Assembly (NCBI RefSeq): GCF_003346515.1
Contig: NZ_QQNA01000035.1
Location: 19,069-83,068 of the forward strand
DNA: 64,000 nt
Direction: 5' to 3'
Source: Streptomyces corynorhini
GTDB taxonomy: Bacteria; Actinomycetota; Actinomycetes; Streptomycetales; Streptomycetaceae
The first letter of the stretch is position 1. Each line of letters opens with the position of its first letter. A program made the translations under genes and the position numbers. Positions 33,363 to 42,797 of this stretch are shown one piece after another. A model generated the notes under the pieces. The model had not been told where the DNA came from and made no database searches. It was given only the letters and a program-made list of their open reading frames with translations.

Positions 33363-34406
33363 ATGCGCCGTTACGAAAGGACCCTGGCCGCCGCCGTGCT
33401 GGCGACGGCCGTGGTCGCGGGAACGGCGGGCTGGGCGTCCGGCGACACGCAGCGCGCGGTGACCGGGCCGCCGCCCGGCAGCGCGGCCTGGCGCGCCGAC
33501 ACCTCGCTCGGCCGGACGCTGCCCGATCCGGCCACCGCGCCGCCCGGCCGGGTGGCCGCGTTCTTCGATGGGCTGACGCAACGTCAGAAAGGCTCCCTGG
33601 TACGGCGTCACCCGCTCGTCGTCGGCAATCTCGACGGCGCGCCGGTCGCCCTTCGGTACGCGGCCAACGCGCGGGCGATCCGCGCCGAGCACAGTCCCCG
33701 CTACGAACGGCTCGCGGCGCCCGGTCGGCACATCCTCGCCTTCGATCCCCGGGGCCGGGGTCAAGTGGCCGAAGTGTACGGGGACTTGGCGACGGCCCGC
33801 CGGGTGTCCGTCGTCGTGCCAGGCGCCGACATCGACGCGGCGAGCTTCGACCGTACGAAGAACCCGTACGGCACGCCCGCCGGTATGGCCGCCGCGCTGC
33901 GGGAGGCGACGAACGACCGTACCGCCGTGGTCGCCTGGACCGGTTACACCACCCCGGTCGGGGTCGGTCTGGACGCGGCCACCGGGGATCTCGCGGAGGC
34001 GGGGGCCGGACGGCTGGTCCGGTTCACCCGGGGGCTCGCGGCGGTCGGCGCCCACCGGCCGGTGCTGTTCTGCCACAGCTACGGCTCGGTGGTGTGCGGG
34101 CTGGCGGCCCACGAGGTGAACGCCTCCGACATCGTGGTGTACGGCTCCCCCGGGATGCGCGCCGCCGATGTGGCGGGGCTGCGGACCGACGCCCGCGTCT
34201 GGGCCGCCAAGGACGCGTCCGACTGGATCTCCAAGGTCCCGAACGTCGAGTTCGCCGGGCTCGGCCACGGCGCCGACCCGGCGGGCCCCGGCTTCGGCGC
34301 CCGCCGGGTGCCCGCCTCGCTGGCCCGGGGCCACACCGGCTACTTCGCGCCCGGCACCGACTCGCTGCGCGCCTTCGCCGCCATCGCGGAAGGAACGCTC
34401 CGATGA
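33363..34406 (+). CDS. Secreted DUF1023-type alpha/beta hydrolase
   Basis: A 347-residue protein from ATG 33363, with AGGAAGAGGGAG upstream. A cleavable signal peptide (LAAAVLATAVVAGTAGWASG) ends near residue 27. The hydrolase domain has VSVVVPGADIDA, VVAWTGYTTPVG, elbow FCHSYGSVVCG, VVYGSPGMRAA, SDWISKVPN and a late HTGYFAPGTDSL. It is closely related to the protein at 28674-29879 over its whole length. It overlaps the acyltransferase gene by ATGA and follows the operator, so it is probably the main output of the two-component system. Substrate unknown; cell-envelope lipid or ester is a guess. Confidence 0.9.
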   Translation: MRRYERTLAAAVLATAVVAGTAGWASGDTQRAVTGPPPGSAAWRADTSLGRTLPDPATAPPGRVAAFFDGLTQRQKGSLVRRHPLVVGNLDGAPVALRYAANARAIRAEHSPRYERLAAPGRHILAFDPRGRGQVAEVYGDLATARRVSVVVPGADIDAASFDRTKNPYGTPAGMAAALREATNDRTAVVAWTGYTTPVGVGLDAATGDLAEAGAGRLVRFTRGLAAVGAHRPVLFCHSYGSVVCGLAAHEVNASDIVVYGSPGMRAADVAGLRTDARVWAAKDASDWISKVPNVEFAGLGHGADPAGPGFGARRVPASLARGHTGYFAPGTDSLRAFAAIAEGTLR

Positions 34407-35689
34407 CGATCGCGATGGCGAAGACGGAGACGGAGACGGAGCCGGCCACGAAGACGGAGACGGCCACGAAGACGGTCACGAAGTTCGCCGCGGTGGCCGG
34501 GGCGATCGAGGCGCGCACCCCCGCCCACCGCGACCGCGCGATCGACGGTCTGCGCGCCCTCGCGCTGCTCGCCGTACCCACCGGGCACTGGCTGCTCGGC
34601 GGCTTCACGCTCGACGGCGACGGCGCGTTGCACAACGCGAGCCCGCTCGCCGTCTTCGGCGGCCTCGCGCCCGTCAGCTGGGTCCTCCAGATGCTGGGGA
34701 TCTTCTTCCTGGTCGGCGGGTACGCGTCCGCCCTCTCGTACCGCCGCCGGAAGTCCACGACCGGTGCCTGGCTGCGGCAGCGGCTGGTGCGGCTGGGCAG
34801 GCCGGTGCTCGGGGTGACGGCGGTCTGGGCGGTGCTGCTCCCGGCGCTGTACGCGCTGGGCGTGCCCGGCACCACGCTGCGGACCGGCACGACGCTGGTG
34901 ATCCAGCCGCTCTGGTTCGTCGGCGTGTACGTGGTGGTGACCGCGCTGACCCCCTACTGTGTGCGTACCGCGCGCCGACTGGGCGTCTGGGCGGCGGCCC
35001 CGCTGCTGGGGAGCGTCGCGGTGGTGGACTTCCTGCGGTACGGGCCGTACGCGCAGGACGTGCCGTCCTGGCTGAGCGTGCTGAACATCCTGCCGGGCTG
35101 GCTCTTCGCGTACCAGCTGGGCGTCGCCTGGGGCGAGGGACGGATCGGCCGGCGCGACGCGCGCGCCCTGCTCGTCGGCGGCGCGCTGCTGTTCGCGGCG
35201 CTGCTGGCCCTCTTCCACTACCCGGCGTCGATGGTCGGGGTGCCCGGCGAGGCGCGCACCAACTCCCATCCGCCGTCGCTGCTGGTCCTCGCCCTGGCCG
35301 CCGCGCAGAGCGGTGCGGCGATCCTGCTGCGCGACCGGATCGGGGCGCTGCTGCGGCGGCCCGCGCTGTGGGCGCCTGTGGTGGTCGTCAATCTGTCGGC
35401 GATGACGATCCTGTGCTGGCACCAGACGGCGATGCTGGCCGCCGCCGTGCCCGGCGCCGCGCTGGGCGGCGCGGTGACCGGGCTGACCACGGCGCCCGAC
35501 TCGGTGGGCTGGATCGTGGCCCGGCTGGCGTGGCTGCCGCTCTTCGCCGCCCTGCTCGTCCTCATCGGGGGCCGCGCCCGCGCCTTCGACGGGCCGTGGG
35601 CGGCGGGCACCCGGGCGGCGCGGGCCCGCCGCGCGGCAGCGGGGCTGCTGGCGGCGGGCTTCGCGGTGTACGTGGTGAATTCCTACTGA
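34403..35689 (+). CDS. Acyltransferase 3-family integral membrane protein
   Basis: A 428-residue protein from ATG 34403, overlapping the hydrolase stop (ATGA). The first ~35 residues are a low-complexity Thr/Glu/Lys run from repeated GAGACGGAGACG-type DNA. Then RDRAIDGLRALALLAVPTGHWL (about 44-65) carries the R/D..H motif of family 3 acyltransferases, followed by about nine further helices. These enzymes move acyl groups from acyl-CoA to surface sugars or lipids. Coupling to a secreted hydrolase suggests making and removing an O-acyl decoration; that is inference. Confidence 0.88.
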   Translation: MTIAMAKTETETEPATKTETATKTVTKFAAVAGAIEARTPAHRDRAIDGLRALALLAVPTGHWLLGGFTLDGDGALHNASPLAVFGGLAPVSWVLQMLGIFFLVGGYASALSYRRRKSTTGAWLRQRLVRLGRPVLGVTAVWAVLLPALYALGVPGTTLRTGTTLVIQPLWFVGVYVVVTALTPYCVRTARRLGVWAAAPLLGSVAVVDFLRYGPYAQDVPSWLSVLNILPGWLFAYQLGVAWGEGRIGRRDARALLVGGALLFAALLALFHYPASMVGVPGEARTNSHPPSLLVLALAAAQSGAAILLRDRIGALLRRPALWAPVVVVNLSAMTILCWHQTAMLAAAVPGAALGGAVTGLTTAPDSVGWIVARLAWLPLFAALLVLIGGRARAFDGPWAAGTRAARARRAAAGLLAAGFAVYVVNSY

Positions 35690-35789
35690 GCCGGACCGCC
35701 CGGTCCACGCCGCGCCTCGGGACGCCGGGCCCCGCGGGACCCGAACCCCGACGCCGGGACGCGCTCGGCCCGGGACGCGGGACGCGGGG

Positions 35790-36818
<1,029 letters not shown>

Positions 36819-36824
36819 CAGGAT

Positions 36825-37289
36825 TCAGAGCCTCTCCGACGCCCGGTGGGCATCCGCGTAAAAACTGATCTTGTGGTCGAGTACGGCAACCGTGTCCCGC
36901 AGCTCCGCGATCCGGTTCAGGACATCGCCCCGGGTCCGCTCCAGCAGCTCCCGGCGCTCCTCGAACGTCTCGTCGCCTACCCGGATCAGCTCGGCGTACC
37001 GGACCATGTCCGCGACGGGCATCCCGGTCAGCCGCAGCTTGGTGACGAAGGACAGCCAGTTCAGGTCCCTGTTGCGGAACCTGCGCTGGCCGGTGTGGGA
37101 CCTGTCGACGTGCGGCATCAGGCCGATGCGCTCGTACCAGCGCAGGGTGTGCGCGGTGAGGCCGGTGAGCGCGGCGACCTCACTGATCGTGTACTGATCG
37201 TCACCGTCGGCGCGTGGATACCTGGGCGGCGCGGCACAGGACCGCGCGGCTTCCGTCCGTACCGGGCTGCTCTCGTCGATCAGGGTCAT
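36825..37289 (-). CDS. MerR-family regulator of the aldo/keto reductase
   Basis: A 154-residue protein. ATG 37289 is chosen because a promoter with a 19-bp spacer ends 7 nt upstream; the frame is open further. After ~30 extra residues the helix-turn-helix begins: YTISEVAALTGLTAHTLRWYERIGL, then the wing RSHTGQRRFRNRDLN and a coiled-coil dimer helix (about residues 105-145). No cysteine cluster is present in the C-terminal part, so metal sensing is unlikely. It should twist its own 19-bp-spacer promoter to activate the operon. Confidence 0.92.
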   Translation of the reverse strand: MTLIDESSPVRTEAARSCAAPPRYPRADGDDQYTISEVAALTGLTAHTLRWYERIGLMPHVDRSHTGQRRFRNRDLNWLSFVTKLRLTGMPVADMVRYAELIRVGDETFEERRELLERTRGDVLNRIAELRDTVAVLDHKISFYADAHRASERL

Positions 37290-37296
37290 GTCTTCC

Positions 37297-37327
37297 ACGC
37301 TAAATCCTTCGAGTGCACTCGAAGCAA
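37297..37327 (-). promoter_or_regulatory. MerR-type promoter with perfect dyad operator
   Basis: On the minus strand, -35 TTGCTT (37327-37322) and -10 TAGCGT (37302-37297) are 19 bp apart, the overlong spacer typical of MerR targets. The perfect palindrome CTTCGAGTGCACTCGAAG (37307-37324) fills the spacer. The -10 ends 7 nt before ATG 37289, so the mRNA is probably leaderless. Confidence 0.8.
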
Positions 37328-37445
37328 GCGGAAAGGACATGTCTTCACGGCGTGACCCGGCCGCGTCACCGGCCGCGTCACAGGCCGCGTCACCTGGCGC
37401 GGGTCCCGCCCCGAGGCCGGACGGCGCTCCTTCGAAGGCAGGGCC

Positions 37446-37451
37446 TAGGCT
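37446..37451 (+). promoter_or_regulatory. -10 box of a leaderless promoter
   Basis: TAGGCT ends 7 nt before ATG 37459 of the beta-lactamase-fold gene. There is no ribosome site before this ATG. Confidence 0.6.
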
Positions 37452-37458
37452 CGTCGCC

Positions 37459-38283
37459 ATGCAGAGCCTGACGATGATCGAGAACTGGCCCGTCCCCACC
37501 GCCGCTGCCGCCGTCGTGCGGGCGGACGGTACCGTCGTCGGATCGTACGGCCCGACGTCGCGGCCGTTCCCGCTCGCCTCCGTGACCAAGCCGCTGACCG
37601 CCTACGCGGTGCTGGTGGCGTACGAGGAGGGCGCCGTCGAGCTGGACGAGCCGGCCGGGCCCGAGGGGGCCACCGTCCGGCATCTGCTCGCGCACACCAG
37701 CGGGCTGGCCTTCGACGAGCACCGCGCCGTCGGCGCTCCCGGCACCCGCAGGCTCTACTCGAACGCCGGGTTCGAGGTGCTCGGCGCGCATGTCGCCGAG
37801 GTGACCGGGATCCCGTTCGCCGACTATCTGCGCGAGGCGGTGCTCGAACCGCTGGGCATGGCGTCGACCTCCCTGACGGCGGACGGTTCGCCCGCCAGGG
37901 ACGGCGTGTCGACCGTGGACGATCTGGTCAGGTTCGCCGCCGAACTCCAGGCGCCCCGGCTGCTGGACGCGCGTACGGTGCTGGAGGCCATGACCGTCGT
38001 CCACCCCGGGCTCTCCGGGGTGCTGCCGGGCTACGGGCACCAGAAGAACAACGACTGGGGGCTGGGCTTCGAGATCCGGGACACCAAGTCCCCGCACTGG
38101 ACGGGCGCTTCGTCCTCGCCGCACACGTTCGGGCACTTCGGCCAGTGCGGCACGTTCCTGTGGGTCGACCCGGAGGCGGGCGCGGCCTGCGTGGCGCTGG
38201 CCGACCGGCCCTTCGGGCCGTGGGCGATCGAGGCGTGGCCGCCGTTCACGGACGCGGTGCTGGCGGAGCTGCGCACGGCCTGA
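37459..38283 (+). CDS. Beta-lactamase-fold serine hydrolase
   Basis: A 274-residue protein from ATG 37459, placed by the leaderless TAGGCT box. Catalytic motif SVTK (ASVTKPLTAYAV, Ser near residue 35), the tyrosine motif YSN (RRLYSNAGFEVLG) and HTSG early in the sequence fit the class C beta-lactamase/esterase family. There is no signal peptide, so it acts in the cytosol, more like an esterase or peptidase than a drug-resistance enzyme. It diverges from the MerR-reductase operon, separated by the MerR operator and ~130 bp. Confidence 0.9.
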   Translation: MQSLTMIENWPVPTAAAAVVRADGTVVGSYGPTSRPFPLASVTKPLTAYAVLVAYEEGAVELDEPAGPEGATVRHLLAHTSGLAFDEHRAVGAPGTRRLYSNAGFEVLGAHVAEVTGIPFADYLREAVLEPLGMASTSLTADGSPARDGVSTVDDLVRFAAELQAPRLLDARTVLEAMTVVHPGLSGVLPGYGHQKNNDWGLGFEIRDTKSPHWTGASSSPHTFGHFGQCGTFLWVDPEAGAACVALADRPFGPWAIEAWPPFTDAVLAELRTA

Positions 38284-38329
38284 CGCTCCCGGCCCGACAG
38301 GCACGGCCGGCACACACGGCTGGCGCTCA

Positions 38330-38419
38330 CGGCCCGGCACGCGGCGACCCGGTACACGGCGGCCCGGCACGCGGCGGCCCGGCACGCGGCGGCCCGGCAC
38401 GCGGCGGCCCGGCACCTCC
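38330..38419. repeat. Six tandem copies of a 15-bp unit
   Basis: Units of CGGCCCGGCACGCGG start at 38330, 38345 (diverged), 38360, 38375, 38390 and 38405 (partial). They lie between the convergent beta-lactamase-fold and pirin genes. The 15-bp period is a multiple of three, but no gene reads through it convincingly. Confidence 0.85.
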
Positions 38420-38442
38420 AGCTGACGCCGCCCGGCCGCCGG

Positions 38443-39102
38443 TCAGCCCGGCAGCTCCCAGAGCAGCGCCTCCGCGCCCGCCGGGCCCGCCACCAGCTCC
38501 GGTCCCGCCCCGCCCGTGATCCGGGCCGAGTCGCCGGGCCCCAGAAGCTCCCCGTCGAGCCGGGCGCCGCCGCGCACCACATGGAGGTACACGTACGGCG
38601 CCCCGGGCAGGGCGCGGCGCTCGCCCGCGCCCGGACGCCACACGCGCAGGGCCGCCCCGGCCCGTTCCACGGGGTACGGCACCGCGTCGCGGACGCCCCG
38701 TACCACCTCGTACTCCGGCTCGCCGCCCGGTTCCAGGGGCGTGAGCCACATCTGTACGAAGACCAGCGGCTCCTGGCAGTCGTTGCGCTCCACGTGCCGT
38801 ACCCCGGAGGCGGATCCGAGCCGCTGGAGGTCGCCCGCGCGCACCACGGTGGCGTGGCCCGCCGAGTCGCGGTGGGTCAGCTCACCGGTCACCACCCAGG
38901 TGACGATCTCGGTGTGGCTGTGCGGGTGTTCGTCAAAACCCGCGCCGGGCGCGAGGCGCTCCTCGTTGCAGGCGAGAAGCGCGCCGAAGCGCAGGTTGTC
39001 CGGGTCGTAGAAACGCCCGAAGGAGAAGGCGTGCAGGGATTCGACGCCTGCCGCCGCGTCGCCCCCCGCGTACCGCTGGGCCGCGTGCCGTACGAGAATC
39101 AC
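38443..39102 (-). CDS. Pirin-family bicupin protein
   Basis: A 219-residue protein; GTG 39102 is preferred because TACGGT (39114-39109) ends 6 nt upstream, although GTG 39108 is possible. The N-terminal cupin has SLHAFSFGRFYDPDNLRFG and GAGFDEHPHSHTEIVTWVVTG, with the metal-binding His/His/Glu set, then GVRHVERND. The C-terminal cupin is less conserved. Pirins bind iron or act as quercetinases; the cellular role here is unknown. Divergent from fasR. Confidence 0.9.
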   Translation of the reverse strand: MILVRHAAQRYAGGDAAAGVESLHAFSFGRFYDPDNLRFGALLACNEERLAPGAGFDEHPHSHTEIVTWVVTGELTHRDSAGHATVVRAGDLQRLGSASGVRHVERNDCQEPLVFVQMWLTPLEPGGEPEYEVVRGVRDAVPYPVERAGAALRVWRPGAGERRALPGAPYVYLHVVRGGARLDGELLGPGDSARITGGAGPELVAGPAGAEALLWELPG

Positions 39103-39108
39103 AGCCAC

Positions 39109-39114
39109 ACCGTA
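39109..39114 (-). promoter_or_regulatory. -10 box of a leaderless promoter (pirin gene)
   Basis: On the minus strand, TACGGT ends 6 nt before GTG 39102. It favours that start over the GTG at 39108. Confidence 0.45.
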
Positions 39115-39159
39115 GCCCCGGGCCCGCACCCTCCCGTCCCGATGAGGCAGTCTTGTCCC

Positions 39160-40347
39160 GTGCCAGAAGCCTCGAACGAACCCCTTCCGCATCCGCATCC
39201 CGCGACCCTGCGGCGACTGGAGCGGTCCTCCGGCCGGCTCGCCGCGGACGCCATCGCCCGCATGGACGAGACGCTGCCGTGGTACCGGGCGATGCCGCCG
39301 GAGAACCGTTCGTGGATCGGGCTGGTCGCCCAGGCGGGGATCGCCGCGTTCACCGAGTGGTTCCGGCATCCGGAGACCCCGCAGGCGATCTCGACCGATG
39401 TCTTCGGTACGGCGCCGCGCGAGCTGACGCGGGCGATCACTTTGCGCCAGACCGTGGAGATGGTGCGTACCTCGATCGAGGTCATGGAGAGCGCGGTCGG
39501 CGAGGTCGCCGCGCCGGGCGACGAGTCCGTGCTGCGCGAGGCGCTGCTGGTCTACGCGCGGGAGATCGCCTTCGCGACCGCCCAGGTGTACGCGCAGGCC
39601 GCCGAGGCACGCGGCGCGTGGGACGCGCGGCTGGAGTCGCTGGTCGTCAACGCGGTGCTCTCAGGCGAGGCGGACGAGGGCACGATCTCGCGGGCGGCGG
39701 CCCTCGGCTGGAACTCCCCGGAACACGTCTGCGTACTGCTCGGCACCGCCCCCGACGGGGACAGCGAGCTGACGGTGGAGGCGATCCGCCGGGCCTCCCG
39801 GCACGCCAAGCTCCAGGTGCTCACGGGCGTGCTGGGCAACCGGCTCGTGGTGATCGCCGGAGGCAGCGACAATCCGCTCCAGGTGGCCAAGGCGCTGATC
39901 GGCCCGTACGCGGCCGGTGCCGTCGTGGCGGGTCCCGTGGTGCCCGATCTGCTGGCCGCGACGAAGTCGGCGCAGGCCGCCGCAGCCGGGCTCAAAGCGT
40001 GTTTCGCCTGGCAGGACGCGCCGCGTCCGGTCCTCGCGGACGATCTGCTGCCGGAGCGCGCGATCGCCTCCGATCCTGCCGCGCGCGAGCAGCTGGTGGA
40101 GGAGATCTACAGACCGCTGGAGGAGGCCGGGTCGGCGCTGCTGGAGACTCTGAGTGTCTATCTGGAGCAGGCGAGCAGCCTGGAGGGCGCCGCGCGGATG
40201 CTCTTCGTCCATCCCAACACCGTGCGCTACCGGCTCCGACGTGTGACTGACGTCACCGGGTGGTCACCGTCCGACGTCAGGTCGGCGTTCACACTGAGGA
40301 TCGCTCTGATTCTGGGGCGCTTGGCCGACGGCGATCCACGGTCATAG
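39160..40347 (+). CDS. fasR: FasR-type PucR/CdaR-family activator of the fab operon
   Basis: A 395-residue protein from GTG 39160; CAGTCT ends 6 nt before it. The C-terminal ~60 residues are the PucR helix-turn-helix (EQASSLEGAARMLFVHPNTVR, RYRLRRVTDVTGW). The central part resembles a GGDEF-like fold (VVNAVLSGEADEGTIS, RLVVIAGGSDNP). In S. coelicolor the gene in this position, FasR, is known to activate fabD-fabH-acpP-fabF in response to long-chain acyl-CoA/acyl-ACP status. Its place 84 bp upstream of fabD supports the same job here. Confidence 0.93.
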   Translation: MPEASNEPLPHPHPATLRRLERSSGRLAADAIARMDETLPWYRAMPPENRSWIGLVAQAGIAAFTEWFRHPETPQAISTDVFGTAPRELTRAITLRQTVEMVRTSIEVMESAVGEVAAPGDESVLREALLVYAREIAFATAQVYAQAAEARGAWDARLESLVVNAVLSGEADEGTISRAAALGWNSPEHVCVLLGTAPDGDSELTVEAIRRASRHAKLQVLTGVLGNRLVVIAGGSDNPLQVAKALIGPYAAGAVVAGPVVPDLLAATKSAQAAAAGLKACFAWQDAPRPVLADDLLPERAIASDPAAREQLVEEIYRPLEEAGSALLETLSVYLEQASSLEGAARMLFVHPNTVRYRLRRVTDVTGWSPSDVRSAFTLRIALILGRLADGDPRS

Positions 40348-40431
40348 ACTTTTTGTCGTACTCCAACAATTCCCCCAGCGGTTCTTCGTTCCCCTCCCCA
40401 CGGGCGGCGGGGACCGTCTACAGGAGAGAGT
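40348..40431 (+). promoter_or_regulatory. fabD promoter and probable FasR target
   Basis: This 84-bp gap between fasR and fabD is AT-richer than its surroundings (TAGACTTTTTGTCGTACTCC region) and holds a small TTGT...ACAA dyad around 40354-40370. AGGAGAGA at 40422-40429 is the fabD ribosome site. FasR of S. coelicolor binds the corresponding region; the exact box here is not certain. Confidence 0.5.
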
Positions 40432-41379
40432 GTGAGTGTGCTCGTACTCGTCGCTCCCGGCCAAGGCGCTCAGACGCCCGGCTTCCTGACTCCCTGGCTC
40501 GATCTGCCCGGTGCCGAAGCCCGGCTGCGGGCCTGGTCGGCCGCGCTCGACGTCGATCTGGTCCACTACGGCACGAAAGCCGACGCGGACGAGATCCGCG
40601 ACACCTCGGTCGCCCAGCCGCTGCTGGTGGCCGCCGCGCTGCTGTCGGCGCGTCAGCTCTTCCCCGCCACCGAGGACGTCGTGCGTGACGTGGGCGTCAC
40701 GGCGGGCCACAGCGTCGGCGAGCTGGCCGCGACGGCGCTCGCCGGGGTCCTGGACGACGACGCCGCGATGCGGCTCGTGCGGGTGCGCGCGCTGGCGATG
40801 GCCGAGGCCGCGGCCGCCGCGCAGACCGGTATGTCGGCGCTGCTCGGCGGCGCCCCCGACACCACGCTCGCGCATCTCGACCGGCTCGGTCTGACGCCGG
40901 CGAACGTGAACGGCGCCGGTCAGATCGTCGCCGCGGGCACGCTCGAACAGCTCGCCGCGCTCGCCGAGGACAAGCCGGAGGGCGTACGGCGCGTGGTCGC
41001 GCTGAAGGTCGCCGGGGCGTTCCACACCAGCCACATGGCGCCCGCGGTCGCCGCCCTCGAAGCGGCCGCCGCGCCGCTGACGCCCGCCGACCCGCTCGTA
41101 CCGTACGTTTCCAACAGCGACGGGCGGGCCGTCGCCACCGGACCCGAGGTGCTGAACCGACTGGTCGGTCAGATCGCCAACCCGGTGCGCTGGGACCTGT
41201 GCATGGAGACCTTCCAGGCGCGCGGCGTGACCGCACTGCTCGAACTGTGCCCCGGTGGCACCCTCACCGGCATCGCGAAGCGCGCGCTGCCGGGAGTGAA
41301 GACCCTCGCGCTGAAGACCCCCGACGACCTCGACGCCGCCCGCGCGCTGATCGCCGAACACTCCTCCACGGCTGAATAG
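40432..41379 (+). CDS. fabD: Malonyl-CoA:ACP transacylase
   Basis: A 315-residue enzyme from GTG 40432 with AGGAG 5 nt upstream. It has VAPGQGAQTPGF at the N-terminus, the nucleophile GHSVGELAA (Ser near residue 92), Arg in RVRALAM and the catalytic His in KVAGAFHTSHMAP. It loads malonyl units onto AcpP for chain elongation. First gene of the fabD-fabH-acpP-fabF operon; fabH follows after 13 nt. The malonyl-transferred product is used by FabH and FabF next door. Confidence 0.97.
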   Translation: MSVLVLVAPGQGAQTPGFLTPWLDLPGAEARLRAWSAALDVDLVHYGTKADADEIRDTSVAQPLLVAAALLSARQLFPATEDVVRDVGVTAGHSVGELAATALAGVLDDDAAMRLVRVRALAMAEAAAAAQTGMSALLGGAPDTTLAHLDRLGLTPANVNGAGQIVAAGTLEQLAALAEDKPEGVRRVVALKVAGAFHTSHMAPAVAALEAAAAPLTPADPLVPYVSNSDGRAVATGPEVLNRLVGQIANPVRWDLCMETFQARGVTALLELCPGGTLTGIAKRALPGVKTLALKTPDDLDAARALIAEHSSTAE

Positions 41380-41392
41380 GAGCCAGAGAGCA

Positions 41393-42394
41393 ATGTCGAA
41401 GATCAAGCCCGGCAAGGGCGCTCCGTACGCGCGGATCATGGGGGTGGGCGGCTACCGCCCGACCCGGGTCGTGCCCAACGAGGTGATCCTCGAAACGATC
41501 GACTCGTCCGACGAGTGGATCCGCTCCCGTTCCGGTATCGCCAGCCGCCACTGGGCCTCCCCCGAGGAGACCGTCGCCGCGATGTCCATCGAGGCGTCCG
41601 GCAAGGCCATCGCGGACGCGGGGATCACCCCGGAGCAGATCGGTGGCGTGATCGTCTCCACCGTCTCGCACTTCAAGCAGACCCCCGCCGTCGCGACGGA
41701 GATCGCGGACCGGATCGGCGCGGGCCGGCCCGCCGCGTTCGACATCTCCGCGGGCTGCGCCGGCTTCGGCTACGGCCTGACCCTGGCCAAGGGCATGGTC
41801 GTGGACGGATCGGCCGAATACGTGCTGGTCATCGGCGTGGAGCGGCTCTCCGACCTGACCGACCTGGAGGACCGCGCGACGGCCTTCCTGTTCGGTGACG
41901 GCGCGGGCGCCGTGGTCGTCGGACCGGCGAAGGAGCCGATGATCGGCCCCACGGTCTGGGGATCCGAGGGCGACAAGTCGGACACCATCAAGCAGACCGT
42001 GCCGTGGGACGACTACCGTGAGGGCAGGCCGGAGAAGTTTCCGGCCATCACCCAGGAAGGCCAGGCGGTCTTCCGCTGGGCCGTCTTCGAGATGGCGAAG
42101 GTCGCCCAGCAGGCGCTGGACGCCGCCGGAATCACCTCGGATGAACTGGATGTCTTCATTCCGCACCAGGCCAATATGCGGATCATCGACTCGATGGTGA
42201 AGACACTCAAGCTGCCGGAGAGCGTCACGGTCGCGCGTGACGTGGAGACCACCGGCAACACGTCGGCCGCCTCGATCCCGCTCGCGATGGAGCGGCTCCT
42301 GGCGACCGGTCAGGCGAGGAGCGGCGACACCGCGCTCATCATCGGCTTCGGGGCGGGTCTCGTCTACGCCGCGACGGTCGTTACCCTCCCCTAG
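41393..42394 (+). CDS. fabH: Beta-ketoacyl-ACP synthase III
   Basis: A 333-residue thiolase-fold enzyme from ATG 41393 with AGGAG upstream. Catalytic Cys is in DISAGCAGFGYG (near 122), His in FIPHQANMRI and Asn in TTGNTSAASIPLAM. It starts fatty-acid chains by joining acyl-CoA with malonyl-ACP. In Streptomyces it accepts branched-chain primers, giving iso and anteiso fatty acids. Second gene of the operon. Confidence 0.97.
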   Translation: MSKIKPGKGAPYARIMGVGGYRPTRVVPNEVILETIDSSDEWIRSRSGIASRHWASPEETVAAMSIEASGKAIADAGITPEQIGGVIVSTVSHFKQTPAVATEIADRIGAGRPAAFDISAGCAGFGYGLTLAKGMVVDGSAEYVLVIGVERLSDLTDLEDRATAFLFGDGAGAVVVGPAKEPMIGPTVWGSEGDKSDTIKQTVPWDDYREGRPEKFPAITQEGQAVFRWAVFEMAKVAQQALDAAGITSDELDVFIPHQANMRIIDSMVKTLKLPESVTVARDVETTGNTSAASIPLAMERLLATGQARSGDTALIIGFGAGLVYAATVVTLP

Positions 42395-42472
42395 GCACCG
42401 GATCCGTCCGGAGCCCGCAACCGCTGTTCCCTATCACCCTCATATCCTCCGCTTACTACAAAGGAGCGCCCC

Positions 42473-42721
42473 ATGGCCTTCACCCAGGAACAGATCGTCG
42501 AGGGTCTCGGCGAGATCGTCAACGAGATCGCCGGCATCCCGGCGGAGGACGTCCAGCTGGACAAGTCCTTCACCGACGACCTGGACGTCGACTCGCTGTC
42601 CATGGTCGAGGTCGTCGTCGCCGCCGAAGAGCGCTTCGACGTCAAGATCCCGGACGACGACGTCAAGAACCTGAAGACGGTCGGCGACGCCGCCGACTAC
42701 ATCGCGAAGCACCAGTCCTGA
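42473..42721 (+). CDS. acpP: Acyl carrier protein of fatty-acid synthesis
   Basis: An 82-residue acidic helical protein from ATG 42473 with AAAGGAG upstream. The phosphopantetheine site is DLDVDSLSMVEVV (Ser near residue 42). It carries growing acyl chains between FabD, FabH and FabF. Third gene of the operon, 78 nt after fabH. Confidence 0.97.
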   Translation: MAFTQEQIVEGLGEIVNEIAGIPAEDVQLDKSFTDDLDVDSLSMVEVVVAAEERFDVKIPDDDVKNLKTVGDAADYIAKHQS

Positions 42722-42797
42722 CCCGACAGCGCGGCTGACGCCACCCGGTGGTGGCGCCGTAAATTCAGCACCCTCTACACGTGGAGAAAGAATTCCA

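Noticed and set aside
37289..37589. Longer MerR start up to 37589
   Set aside because: The extra residues overlap the operator and the divergent beta-lactamase-fold gene start; the 19-bp-spacer promoter fixes the start at 37289.
38330..38419. Possible CRISPR array or repeat-encoded peptide
   Set aside because: 15-bp units without spacers; no start, ribosome site or plausible protein reads through.
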